A stretch of DNA of 64,000 nucleotides, from NCBI RefSeq assembly GCF_902729355.1, contig NZ_CACVCC010000004.1, positions 1 through 64,000 of the forward strand. The letters are read 5' to 3'. The notes under the pieces are model-generated. The model saw nothing but the letters and a program-made list of their open reading frames with translations. It made no database searches and was not told the DNA's origin. The translations under genes and the position numbers were made by a program. Shown one piece after another: positions 1 through 8,317 of this stretch. The stretch comes from Streptococcus sp. S784/96/1. GTDB taxonomy: Bacteria; Bacillota; Bacilli; Lactobacillales; Streptococcaceae. The first letter of the stretch is position 1. The number at the start of each line of letters is the position of its first letter.

Positions 1-845
1 TTATCGGAATAATCTTTAATAGCTTGAAATTCTTTTAAGTAACGTCCGAGTCTTACCGTCGGTTTCTGCGTCTGATTTCTTCTAACTTTTTGGCGCTAGC
101 CGTTCGAAGCAAAGCGAGTTACGGATACCCCTGCAAGGCTTGTCCAAGCGTTAGGCACAGGGTGACGACACGATTGGCAACAAGCAACTGCAAGCAGTCC
201 TACCTCCATCTCTAAATAGCGGTTGCGCTCTTCTAGTTGCTTGTTTTTGAGCTGTAACTCTTCTTCTGGGGTAAGGTTTGGTTTACTGTCTAACCCTTTA
301 CTTTTGCAATCTAGGGGTCCTTGACTACCATCCTTCTCAAACTTTCTCCCCCAGGAATAAACTTATTGGTAGGAAATACCATATTTCTCAATCGCTGCCT
401 GATAGTCCTTATCATGAATAATGGTGAAGTTAACAATCTCCACACGTTCTTCAAAAGTGGTTTTACGTCCCTGTTTCATACGACTTATTTATTCCTTTAC
501 TAGTTGCTTTGATTTCTTTACCACTAGTATACCGTTTTAGCCACTTTTCGAGAACACTTCCAGATGATATGTGATAAGTTTCAATGATTGTCTCCAAACT
601 TCCTCGTCCAGATAGATAATCTTGTACGGCTTGTTCTTTGATTTCTTTTGAGTACCTCATCCAAGTTTTACTTTCTCTTAGTCCTGCTATACCTAGCTGT
701 TTGTATTTACGAACCCAAGTTCTAATGGTGGTATCACTAACGCCATATTCCCTTATTAAGCTTGAAATGGATTTCCCTTTGACATACGAAAACTCCCCTT
801 TTAGTTTCTAGTGAATTTTTGTTTTTTCACTGTCCACTATAAGGG
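1..845 (-). pseudogene. IS3-family (IS150/IS861-like) transposase OrfA remnant
   Basis: Reading the minus strand from about 845 gives pieces of a helix-turn-helix OrfA in several frames. An early frame breaks about ten codons after an ATG near 783. A middle piece (660-463) begins MRYSKEIKEQAVQDYL and holds a second HTH. Further pieces read KTTFEERVEIVNFTI and later EERNRYLEMEV, then KKLEEIRRRNRR near the window edge. Between EMEV and KKLEEI lies about 110 bp (roughly 92-205) of different, GC-richer sequence that reads through no sensible OrfA residues. Multiple frameshifts and stops mean it is dead. OrfB, if present, lies outside the window. The right end is probably near 826-850, where TGTCCACTATAAGGGGAG occurs. 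The family call rests on the HTH pattern and the leucine-rich tail of IS150-group OrfA; the exact IS name is unknown. Confidence 0.7.
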
Positions 846-875
846 GAGTATATCAGATATCTCAACCTCTTTTAT

Positions 876-1502
876 TTATTTGGGAAAGTTATAAAGTTGT
901 GGATATTCGTGACATTCTGGATTTTTGGGATGACAAATGGCACGCCCAAAGTAAATCATTGCTTGGTGCGCAGCCAACCATTTTTCAGGAGGTAAAATAG
1001 AGCACACATAATCTTCGACCTCACGAGGCGTCGCTGATTTTTTGACAATATCATGATGTTTGCAAATACGTTCGACGTGAGTATCAACCGCAAAAGCAGG
1101 GATACCAAAACCAACCGACATAACCACGTTGGCAGTCTTGCGTCCTACTCCTGCTAGACTTTCCAATTCTTGACGTGTTTGCGGAACCACACCACCAAAA
1201 TCATTAACAAGTTGCTGAGCACATTTTTTCATAAACTTCGCCTTATTACGATAGAGTCCTAAGCGCGAAATGTACTGAGCAAGATCACTTTCAGAAGCTA
1301 CTGCCATTTCCTCTGGCGTCGGAAAAGCTTCAAACAGAGCAGGCGTTACCTGATTGACAGCCTTATCTGTCGTCTGAGCTGATAAAAGTACAGCAATGAC
1401 TAACTCAAAATGATTTTTAAAATCAAGGCTTGGTTCAGCATCAGGGAAAAGGGCAATAATTTCTTCGAGGACATGCCTCGCACGTTTCTTTGATAATACC
1501 AT
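876..1502 (-). CDS. nth: Endonuclease III (Nth), Fe-S ligands partly lost
   Basis: Base-excision-repair DNA glycosylase/AP lyase acting on oxidised pyrimidines. The 208-aa protein has the HhH-GPD fold: helix-hairpin-helix LAGVGRKTANVV around residues 115-128 with catalytic Lys122, and the GPD-loop aspartate Asp140 in AVDTHVERI. Typical Nth ends with a four-cysteine [4Fe-4S] motif (C-x6-C-x2-C-x5-C). Here only CHPKNPEC is visible, followed by HEYPQLYNF, so the third and fourth ligands are replaced and the cluster is probably absent. The length matches the family apart from that tail. It is a single gene; the start is followed upstream by AT-rich sequence and no partner gene. Confidence 0.93.
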   Translation of the reverse strand: MVLSKKRARHVLEEIIALFPDAEPSLDFKNHFELVIAVLLSAQTTDKAVNQVTPALFEAFPTPEEMAVASESDLAQYISRLGLYRNKAKFMKKCAQQLVNDFGGVVPQTRQELESLAGVGRKTANVVMSVGFGIPAFAVDTHVERICKHHDIVKKSATPREVEDYVCSILPPEKWLAAHQAMIYFGRAICHPKNPECHEYPQLYNFPK

Positions 1503-1706
1503 GTTTTTATTATATCAAAAAGCTCTACTATTGCTTAACATTATGATTTAATAAGACAAAAATATGATATTTGTGATAAACTCGATCTGTATTATAGCTC
1601 ACTATTGCCGATTTATAAAGCTTTCTACCATTAGTTTTCTCTTATTTATGTTTAATAAAGTATCAAAACGTCTAGTGTTCTCTTTTCAAATAATGGACTT
1701 TTCCCA

Positions 1707-3056
1707 TTACTTTTTACCTGTAAATTCAAAAAGTCGTGTTGGAATCCCCGCGAGCACTTCTGTTAATTGCTGAGAGAGTTCTGTTTCTAAAGCCTTGCGT
1801 ACCTTATTATCCATCTGGTTGAGTTCTTCCTCGGTCATGCCGATCAGCGTATAGTCTGGTGCCTTTAGGGTGTCAAACACTTTCTTACCGTTCAAGGTCA
1901 TCGTCACCCCAAAATCAAGGTCAACTGTTGCTACCAATCTGACCTCTTTCCACGGAATTGGCACGGTCACCTTTTTAAACAAGAATTTTTTATCAATACG
2001 ATACACTTCTTTTTCAGTCAACAAAACCTTGAGGCCTACGGTTCCATTAATCATACCAAAGATATTCTTATCATAAAGGTCTTTATAGTCATCATAGCAG
2101 ACCCAATACATTTGCGCTGCCTGTAGGCCGGTAAATTCTTTCGGCATCAGAAGGGAATCCTGCTCCCCCTTTTTCAACTTAAAAAGCCACTCCAGACCAC
2201 TGTCCACAATCGGTTGCCACAAAACAGTTTCGGCCAACTGAGTAAGGTAATCATAACGGTCTAAATCCAAATCGGATGGCATAAAATTCAGTTTTGACAT
2301 TTTTTCAACGAGTTCCTCTGAAAGCAGCTCAACATGGTCATAGCTGGAAGTATCTACCTGCTGAGCTTGCACCTCTGCACGGTCCTGATGGTAGTCCATA
2401 CCCAAAAGCTCTGCTAAGAGTAGTCCTAACTTCTCCAATTGATGGTCTGGCCAAAATGTTGACTGCGCAAACACATTCATTGGGGCAATACAGTAACCAT
2501 AAATCGCCATCACAAATTCTTCCTGAGTTGTCACCGTGAAAGATGGCTGAGCTACTTGGACCAATTTCCCAAGAACACATGACGCCAAATACTGCTCCCA
2601 GCTATCGTAGCTTGCCTGAATTCGTTCTGTCTGTTGGTCAAACAGCTCTTGAAATTCCGTCTCTGTAAGCAATTTTCCAGTGTAAGCCTTTGTCAACGTA
2701 TCAATGATTCGGCAATCGTCAAATCCTTGAACCCCTCTGCCTTTTGTCATGTCAAACAATTTCTGATAAAGAGACTGTATGTGAGTATCTTCCACATTCG
2801 CAATAACCGCCTCAACATCAGAGAAATTCTGATACTTTCCTTCCTGCAAGTTTGTGACTTCTCTAAGTAGACTGTCTTTATCTACAATGTCAAAATTATT
2901 CCTTAGCCCTAATTTAATCATAGGACGAGTCACTACCGTAACACCTGACATAATCGCACTATAAAGCTCTTTTTCGATACGACGCTGACTAAGCTTCATC
3001 AAAAAATTATCCTCAAATCGGTAAGGAGCACACAATAAAACGTATTCCGATAACAT
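1707..3056 (-). CDS. DUF1266-containing protein of unknown function
   Basis: A 449-aa soluble protein with no signal peptide or membrane segment. Residues about 105-190 (GVQGFDDCRIIDTLTKAY, then SWEQYLASCVLGKL) fit the DUF1266 pattern: an Asp/Arg-containing helix, then a SWeefaasyLlGr-like segment. The C-terminal 140 residues (about TVGLKVLLTEKEVYRID onward) look like a beta-rich PH-like or YokE-like module, which is inference only. The start has a good ribosome-binding site (AAAGAGG, 4-5 nt before ATG). A -10 box lies at 3101-3106 and a cre-like site at 3081-3094 between it and the gene, suggesting catabolite control. Function is not known. Confidence 0.72.
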   Translation of the reverse strand: MLSEYVLLCAPYRFEDNFLMKLSQRRIEKELYSAIMSGVTVVTRPMIKLGLRNNFDIVDKDSLLREVTNLQEGKYQNFSDVEAVIANVEDTHIQSLYQKLFDMTKGRGVQGFDDCRIIDTLTKAYTGKLLTETEFQELFDQQTERIQASYDSWEQYLASCVLGKLVQVAQPSFTVTTQEEFVMAIYGYCIAPMNVFAQSTFWPDHQLEKLGLLLAELLGMDYHQDRAEVQAQQVDTSSYDHVELLSEELVEKMSKLNFMPSDLDLDRYDYLTQLAETVLWQPIVDSGLEWLFKLKKGEQDSLLMPKEFTGLQAAQMYWVCYDDYKDLYDKNIFGMINGTVGLKVLLTEKEVYRIDKKFLFKKVTVPIPWKEVRLVATVDLDFGVTMTLNGKKVFDTLKAPDYTLIGMTEEELNQMDNKVRKALETELSQQLTEVLAGIPTRLFEFTGKK

Positions 3057-3080
3057 ATTTACCTCTTTCTCTAAGAAATT

Positions 3081-3106
3081 CGTTAACGCTTACATCATTC
3101 ATTATA
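3081..3106 (-). promoter_or_regulatory. -10 box and cre-like site upstream of the DUF1266 gene
   Basis: On the minus strand a TATAAT lies at 3106-3101, followed by TGTAAGCGTTAACG at 3094-3081. The latter matches the CcpA cre consensus TGNAARCGNWWWCA at all but the last base. No convincing -35 is seen because the upstream bases belong to the preceding terminator. A cre placed just after the start site normally means repression. Confidence 0.5.
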
Positions 3107-3141
3107 CCAAAAATACAGAAACGGTTAATCATTTCTGTATC
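3105..3141 (-). terminator. Rho-independent terminator of the MarR operon
   Basis: The minus strand reads ATACAGAAA, a ten-base loop, TTTCTGTAT, then TTTTGG. It lies directly after the stop codon of the last gene of the operon (3149). Confidence 0.75.
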
Positions 3142-3148
3142 CTATTCG

Positions 3149-3991
3149 TTAATTCTCTTCTGATAATTTGGCTAAAAGCGTTTCTAAACGGGTTGCCGGA
3201 CGTCCCAAGATACGCTCAATATCAGTTGAGACAACAGATAGCTCATCATTGGCAATGGCTGTATAAGTTGATACCCAGCTGTCGTACTCCCATTGCTCTG
3301 CTGGCCAGGCTTTTCGAGAGACGTAGGCTTCGTCAACCGTTTCTTCGATGTAAGTAATCGGTTTTCCCCAGACTTTTCCAATTCGTTCTGCTATGTCGCC
3401 TAAAGTCAACGCTTCTGGTCCAGTCATGTCCAAAACCTGATTGTCATAATATTCAGGATTTTGTAAAATAGCTAGCGCAACTCTTGCCACATCGTCTCGA
3501 ACCACAGCCGATACCTTTCCGCTACCCGCAGGCCCCTTAATCTCCCCGTACTCACGCGCCAACTCCACAAAGAAATCCATGTAGAAATTATCCCGAATAA
3601 AGGTATAGGTAAACCCATTTTCTTTGATATAATCTTCCGTTGCGGCATGGTCACGAGCGAGCGTGAACGTGCTGTCTAAAGCAGCGTTAAAAAAGCTAGT
3701 ATAGATAATATGGCGAACACCTGCTAGCTTAGCAGCATCAATGAAGGCCTTGTGTTCAGCCACGCGATGCTCTGATTCTCGCCCAGAAACCATAAAAAGA
3801 ATATCGACACCAGTGAGCGCCTCCACCGTCACCTGACTCTGGTCATAATACGCTTCATAAATGCTTGTGTGTGGGAGCTTTTCCACTGCCTCTGGCCGGC
3901 GAGCTAGTAATCTAGCCTCTATCCCTGTCTCTGACAAGTCACGCGCCAATTGTCCGCCTAGTTTTCCTGTTACTCCTGTTAATGCAATCAT
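3149..3991 (-). CDS. NmrA-like NAD(P)-binding oxidoreductase (QorB type)
   Basis: A 280-aa atypical short-chain dehydrogenase. The N-terminus MIALTGVTGKLGGQLARDL is the glycine-rich dinucleotide-binding loop (TGxxGxxG), with LLARRPE following the second strand as in NADP-preferring NmrA/QorB proteins. The region IIYTSFFNAA and TYTFIRDNFYMDFF matches the QorB-like family, which reduces quinones. There is no YxxxK catalytic pair, as usual for this subfamily. Last gene of the operon that starts at 8179; the preceding DinB-like gene ends 10 bp upstream. The physiological substrate is unknown; linkage to a MarR regulator and another quinone-oxidoreductase-like enzyme suggests a role in electrophile or quinone stress. 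Confidence 0.85.
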   Translation of the reverse strand: MIALTGVTGKLGGQLARDLSETGIEARLLARRPEAVEKLPHTSIYEAYYDQSQVTVEALTGVDILFMVSGRESEHRVAEHKAFIDAAKLAGVRHIIYTSFFNAALDSTFTLARDHAATEDYIKENGFTYTFIRDNFYMDFFVELAREYGEIKGPAGSGKVSAVVRDDVARVALAILQNPEYYDNQVLDMTGPEALTLGDIAERIGKVWGKPITYIEETVDEAYVSRKAWPAEQWEYDSWVSTYTAIANDELSVVSTDIERILGRPATRLETLLAKLSEEN

Positions 3992-4000
3992 TTGTCACTC

Positions 4001-4523
4001 CTAATCTGTCAACCCAAGTAAACGTCTCGCATAAAAGACTTGCCCAGAATGCATGGTAATGTCATCCAGTGTTGAAACCAGACGAACCCCACGAGTCACC
4101 GCAGGCGTCCAAGACTCATCAACAATATCAGAAAGACTATCTTCAGCCAAGCTATTAATATAAGCAACAGCTTGATCACGCGCAGCAGCAAAGTAATCAA
4201 AGAGATTATCAAAGCTATCAACTGTGATGGACTGGGCTTCTTCTAAAGTGTGAAGCCAGCTTGGGTTTTGCGTTTTGTTTTCTGGCAATTTTTCTTGCCA
4301 GCCTCGGTGATAAAGCCAGTCAGTTCCTGCTAATTCAGCAATCTGAACATCCAAAACCATAGCTGTGTGCCAAAGTAACCAAGTCATGGATTTTATTTGC
4401 GGTGCCATATTCGCTGCTGGAAAGGTGTTTGCCTGCTCGACTGTCACCCCTTCAAAAAGCACGCTCAAAACGCTTGTAAGCACGGATAAGATCATCAATG
4501 AGTAAATCTTTATAAGTTGTCAT
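4001..4523 (-). pseudogene. DinB-like (DUF664-type) protein with a one-base frameshift
   Basis: DinB-superfamily four-helix metal-dependent protein. The C-terminal part shows WLLWHTAMVLD and DDITMHSGQVFYARRLLG, with the histidines that bind metal in this superfamily. The ATG at 4523-4521 has a strong RBS (GGAGATAAG) and begins MTTYKDLLIDDLIRAYKRF, but this frame stops 24 codons in. Removing one base from the five-A run at 4454-4458 (plus strand) joins it to the remaining frame as AFEGVTVEQ. The remaining open frame can only start at a TTG near 4498 without an RBS. So the gene is broken by a homopolymer slip, unless this is a sequencing error or phase variation. It sits between the ABC transporter and the NmrA-like gene. 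Confidence 0.8.
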
Positions 4524-4534
4524 CGTCTTATCTC

Positions 4535-6061
4535 CTATTCTTTCACAAGTTCTTCGCCGACCAAGTAATCATGTGCGACATCTTTGGCTGACTTACCTTC
4601 GACATCAACTTGATAGTTCATGGCTGACATTTCCTCAGCTGTAATTTTTCCTGCCAGTTGATTAAGCATCTTCTCCAATTCTGGGTGTTTGTTGAGAAGT
4701 TTTTGGGACAATAGCGGAGCTCCCTGATAAGGTGGGAAAAGCTGTCTATCATCTTCTAAGACCACTAAGTCATATTGTTTGAGTTGACTGTCTGTCGAGT
4801 AAGCATCAATGAGATTGACATCTCCAGTCTGAATAGCTTGGTAACGTAGGCTCGGTTCCATCGTATTCACTGTAAAATCAAGCCCATAAAGCTTTTGTAT
4901 GCCAAGATAACCATCCGCACGGTCCTTAAATTCTAAAGAGAAACCTGCCACTAGCTGATCTTGCACCTTAGTTAAATCTGAGATGGTTTTCAAACCATGT
5001 TCATCAGCAAAAGCGCGCGTTACAGCAAGGGCGTAAGTATTTTGATAAGCCATTGGTTTTAACATGACTAAGTTGTCCTGAGCTAAAATACCTTCACGCG
5101 CCGCTTCGTAAACCTGTTCAGGATCCGTTGATACCTGAGGTGGATCGGTTAAGAGCGAGCCTGTTACAGTTCCTGTAAACTCAGGGTAAATATCAATTTG
5201 ACCAGCTTTTAAGGCTTCATAAAGGAAACTCGTTTTTCCAAAGGATGGCTTCAACTCAACCGTCATGTCCGTCTCCTGTTCAATCAGCTCCTGATACATA
5301 TTGATGAGAATTTCAGGCTCAGCACCGAGCTTTCCTGCAATCACAAGACGTTCACTTGCCATGCCACTCGTTTTAAGAATAGCTGGCGCATAGGAGCCTA
5401 AAAGTCCAACTAACATCAGACTGACGGTTACTAAAATAGTTCTCTGCTTTGCCTTTTCCAAAACCTTCAACAACCAGTTAATGAGAACGGCTAAAACAGC
5501 AGAAGATAGCGCACCAATCAAAATGAGCGAGCTATTGTTACGGTCAATGCCTAGCATGATAAAACTACCAAGCCCCCCTGCCCCTATGAGAGCTGCTAGA
5601 GTTGCGGTCCCGATAATCATCACCGCAGAGGTACGGATACCTGCCATAATGATGGGCATACTAATCGGAATGATAAAGTTTTTCAAGCGTTCCCAGCGGT
5701 TCATACCGAAAGCCGTCCCCGCCTCAATTAGGCTAGGGTCAATGCTATCAAGCGCTGTGATGGTACTCTGCATGATGGGAAAAAGAGCGTAAATAACAAG
5801 CGCCACGACTGCTGGTAGGGTACCAATCCCCATAAATGGAATAAATAATCCTAGCAATGCCAAAGAGGGGATGGTCTGAAAAATACCCGTGACTTGAAGA
5901 GCCAGCTCCGCTAAGCGTTTATTTTTGGAGAAAAAGATGGCTAGCGGTACAGCACAGATAATGGCCAACAAAAGGGACAGAAGAGAAATCTGCAAATGCT
6001 CGACGAGTGCCGTTGTCCAATCTCCAAAGCGATTCTGAAAAGTCGTTACCAAATCAGTCAT
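4535..6061 (-). CDS. Osmolyte/glycine betaine-type ABC transporter, fused permease and binding protein
   Basis: About 508 aa when started at the ATG 6061 ([13 protein letters not shown]), which overlaps the stop of the ATPase gene by 8 bp; a start at 6097 is possible but unlikely. Residues 1-215 form a BPD_transp_1 permease with five or six membrane helices and the EAA-like loop [17 protein letters not shown]. After a further membrane segment (about residues 210-230) the remainder is an OpuAC-type substrate-binding domain ([49 protein letters not shown]). This is the OpuABC/ProWX layout, in which the binding domain is tethered to the permease. Likely ligands are quaternary amines such as betaine, carnitine or choline; specificity cannot be told. 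Confidence 0.87.
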   Translation of the reverse strand: MTDLVTTFQNRFGDWTTALVEHLQISLLSLLLAIICAVPLAIFFSKNKRLAELALQVTGIFQTIPSLALLGLFIPFMGIGTLPAVVALVIYALFPIMQSTITALDSIDPSLIEAGTAFGMNRWERLKNFIIPISMPIIMAGIRTSAVMIIGTATLAALIGAGGLGSFIMLGIDRNNSSLILIGALSSAVLAVLINWLLKVLEKAKQRTILVTVSLMLVGLLGSYAPAILKTSGMASERLVIAGKLGAEPEILINMYQELIEQETDMTVELKPSFGKTSFLYEALKAGQIDIYPEFTGTVTGSLLTDPPQVSTDPEQVYEAAREGILAQDNLVMLKPMAYQNTYALAVTRAFADEHGLKTISDLTKVQDQLVAGFSLEFKDRADGYLGIQKLYGLDFTVNTMEPSLRYQAIQTGDVNLIDAYSTDSQLKQYDLVVLEDDRQLFPPYQGAPLLSQKLLNKHPELEKMLNQLAGKITAEEMSAMNYQVDVEGKSAKDVAHDYLVGEELVKE

Positions 6062-6782
6062 GAGCCACACCTCCAAACAAGTCAACCACAAAATCATCTG
6101 TAGGTTCTTCCAAAATCGTTTTTGGACTGGCTAACTGAACGATTTCTCCTTGATTAAGCACCGCGATACGGTCCGCCAAAAGCAGGGCCTCCCTCACATC
6201 ATGGGTGACAAAAATAGTCGTCATACCAAACTCTTGATGAAGTTCCTTGGTCAAACCCTGAAGTTGCTCACGACTAATTGGATCGAGAGCAGAAAAAGGT
6301 TCATCCATTAACAAATATTTGGGTTCGTGGATAATCGCACGTAAAATGCCAATCCGCTGTTGCTCTCCTCCAGATAGAGCATTTGGATAACGATGAAGGT
6401 ACTGCTCAGCAGGTAATCCCACCTTGTCCAGTAACTCAGCAGTTCGTTTAGCAATCTTCTCTTTGGACCAGCCTTTCATCTTGGGAATGACCGCAATATT
6501 CTCAGCCACGGTTAAATTGGGAAATAGGGCAATTTGTTGCAAGACATATCCCATTGAAAGCCGCAAGGCACGCAAATCTAACTGATTCTGAGCTTGCCCA
6601 TCAATCATGATGCGACCTTCTGTCAGGTCAACTAAGCGATTCAGCAATTTTAATAAGGTTGTCTTTCCAGAACCCGATGGTCCTACCAAGACTAAAAATT
6701 CACCATCCGAAATCTCAAACGATTGTTTGTTGAGAACCGTCTTGGTTTCAAAGATTTTTGTCACCTCTTCAAAGGTTATCAT
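6054..6782 (-). CDS. ABC transporter ATP-binding protein, OpuA/ProV type without CBS domains
   Basis: ATPase partner of the fused permease/binding protein. Start chosen at ATG 6782 ([12 protein letters not shown]) because GGAGACGGT lies just upstream. Protein 242 aa: Walker [11 protein letters not shown]-loop [18 protein letters not shown], signature [11 protein letters not shown], Walker [14 protein letters not shown]-loop IFVTHD. Classic OpuAA/ProV carries two C-terminal CBS domains that sense ionic strength; here the protein ends at LFGGVAHD soon after the nucleotide-binding domain, so osmosensing by CBS is absent. It overlaps marR by 14 bp and the permease gene by 8 bp, implying translational coupling. 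Confidence 0.9.
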   Translation of the reverse strand: MITFEEVTKIFETKTVLNKQSFEISDGEFLVLVGPSGSGKTTLLKLLNRLVDLTEGRIMIDGQAQNQLDLRALRLSMGYVLQQIALFPNLTVAENIAVIPKMKGWSKEKIAKRTAELLDKVGLPAEQYLHRYPNALSGGEQQRIGILRAIIHEPKYLLMDEPFSALDPISREQLQGLTKELHQEFGMTTIFVTHDVREALLLADRIAVLNQGEIVQLASPKTILEEPTDDFVVDLFGGVAHD

Positions 6783-7230
6783 ATACCGTCTCCATTTCTC
6801 GTTTAAAAGCTGCATTATATTTGAGGGTTAAGCGCGCTAGCAGGTCCTGCTCATCAGTCGTCAAGGTCGCTGTCGCTTGTGTTTCCATCTGCGTTAACTT
6901 TTGGTAAATGGTTGTCGCAAAAACCTCACCTTCCTCCGTCAGACGAATCCATTTGTGTCGCTTATCATCTGGATTTTCCACCAATTCAACAAATCCTTTA
7001 GTCTTCCAAGATTTAATGGTAGCATTCACCACCTGCTTAGAAGAGTATGTTTTTTGTGTCAAGACTTTTTGTGTCACATACCGTCCGGTCATAGCAGGGT
7101 AGTTTTTCACCCAAAACAAAATCTGCATTGACTTCCACTGCAAGCCATACTGCCTCGCAAACCACTCATACAAGCTGTATTGTTCATCCATAGAACGCAC
7201 ATAAGCATTCAAAACTAGGTCATCCTTCAT
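6769..7230 (-). CDS. MarR-family transcriptional regulator
   Basis: 153-aa winged-helix repressor. Residues about 50-105 hold the wHTH (YVTQKVLTQKTYSSKQVVNATIKSWKTKGFVEL, then wing ENPDDKRHKWIRLTEEG with the D-x-R signature). Flanking helices form the dimer interface. It is encoded second in the operon and overlaps the genes on both sides, so it is probably autoregulatory. A 21-bp inverted repeat between the operon promoter and the first gene (8198-8218) is a candidate operator. MarR proteins typically respond to phenolic or oxidising ligands, which fits the two oxidoreductases in the operon; the ligand is not deducible. Confidence 0.88.
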   Translation of the reverse strand: MKDDLVLNAYVRSMDEQYSLYEWFARQYGLQWKSMQILFWVKNYPAMTGRYVTQKVLTQKTYSSKQVVNATIKSWKTKGFVELVENPDDKRHKWIRLTEEGEVFATTIYQKLTQMETQATATLTTDEQDLLARLTLKYNAAFKREMETVYDNL

Positions 7231-8179
7231 TTACAATCACCACTTTCCCAAAAGCCTGCGAACTCTCCAAGTAGTCGTGGGCTTTTCTAATCTCCTCAAT
7301 CCTATAACATTTTTCTGGGATAACATCAACCTGATAGGTCTCAAGAAAGTCAAATAAGCTCTGCCATTGCTCCCTCGACACATTCCCAGAATAAAAGGTG
7401 GTTAAATACCCATTATTTGCCAAATCAAACGTCGGGTCAAAGGATTCTAAAAACCACTGTCCTCCTAGAAGCCCTGTGCAACAAATAATCCCTGAATTGG
7501 CTAGGTGGCTAATGGAATCCTTAATCACGCTAGGACCGACCAATTCCAGAATCTTAGTAAAGGTTTTCTCAGTCTCTAATGTCCCATCGGTCTCCAAAAT
7601 AACCCCATCATAGCCTACGGCTAAAAGCTGCGCTTCTTTGACGAGATGTCGTACCGAGCCATAGACGTTAAGATTAGGGTAAGCTGCTTTAACCAACTTG
7701 GTAAAACTGATTCCTACTCCGGAAGCTGCACCACGAACCAGCACAGTGTCATTTGAGGTCAACTGTAACTGTAACATAGAACCATAGGCTGTGTAAAAGG
7801 TCTCAGGAACCGCAGCAAATGAGGTCCAATCCAAGGCCGTTTCAATCGGAAAAATCTGTTCATTCGGTAAAAGCACATATTCCGCATAACTCCCATCAAA
7901 AGCACGTCCCATCTCGCCCATCGTGGACAGCACTTTCTGTCCCAAAGGCAATCGGTCCTCATCAGTCGTCTCTACAATTACACCGACACATTCAATACCA
8001 AGCACTCTCGGAAAAGTTACCCGAGGTGAATGCCCTTGCCGCGTAAAAATCTCAGAACGATTGACCCCAAACCCTTTGACTTTAATCAAAGACCACCCTT
8101 CTCTCACCTGAGGGATCGGTCTCTCCACAACTTCTAACACCTCGGAACCTCCGGGGCAATTAACCACAACTGCTTTCAT
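7220..8179 (-). CDS. Zinc-independent MDR-family alcohol dehydrogenase / quinone oxidoreductase
   Basis: 319 aa, medium-chain dehydrogenase fold. The N-terminal GroES-like half contains VKGFGVNRSEIFTRQG, where the position of a catalytic zinc Cys is Asn, as in quinone oxidoreductases (Qor/zeta-crystallin type). The Rossmann half has LVRGAASGVGISFTKLVKAAYP (nucleotide-binding loop). No structural-zinc cysteine lobe is present. First gene of the operon: GGAGATAAGG lies just before the ATG and a strong promoter is at 8223-8251. Likely reduces quinones or reactive carbonyls with NADPH; substrate unknown. Confidence 0.85.
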   Translation of the reverse strand: MKAVVVNCPGGSEVLEVVERPIPQVREGWSLIKVKGFGVNRSEIFTRQGHSPRVTFPRVLGIECVGVIVETTDEDRLPLGQKVLSTMGEMGRAFDGSYAEYVLLPNEQIFPIETALDWTSFAAVPETFYTAYGSMLQLQLTSNDTVLVRGAASGVGISFTKLVKAAYPNLNVYGSVRHLVKEAQLLAVGYDGVILETDGTLETEKTFTKILELVGPSVIKDSISHLANSGIICCTGLLGGQWFLESFDPTFDLANNGYLTTFYSGNVSREQWQSLFDFLETYQVDVIPEKCYRIEEIRKAHDYLESSQAFGKVVIVNEG

Positions 8180-8197
8180 CCTTATCTCCTAAATAGT

Positions 8198-8251
8198 CAA
8201 ATCATTTTACTATTTGATAATCAGTATAGCACTCCTAAATGATTTGGTCAA
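8198..8251 (-). promoter_or_regulatory. Promoter and candidate MarR operator of the 8179-3149 operon
   Basis: Minus strand: -35 TTGACC (8251-8246), 17-bp spacer, -10 TATACT (8228-8223). Downstream, between the start site and the RBS, is the inverted repeat TCAAAT-n9-ATTTGA (8218-8198). Binding there would block initiation. Assignment to the operon's own MarR protein is inference. Confidence 0.7.
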
Positions 8252-8273
8252 ATGTTTTGACTAAAATCAGAAT

Positions 8274-8308
8274 AAAAAAACTAGTCATTTTTAAAATAAC
8301 TAGTTTTC
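8274..8308 (-). terminator. Rho-independent terminator of ptsHI
   Basis: Minus strand AAAACTAGT, AT-rich loop, ACTAGTTTT followed by further T residues, ten bases after the ptsI stop. Confidence 0.8.
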
Positions 8309-8317
8309 CTTGTTCAA

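Noticed and set aside
4535-6097. Start of the fused permease at 6097
   Set aside because: The first 12 residues overlap the ATPase gene deeply; the ATG at 6061 gives the usual short overlap.
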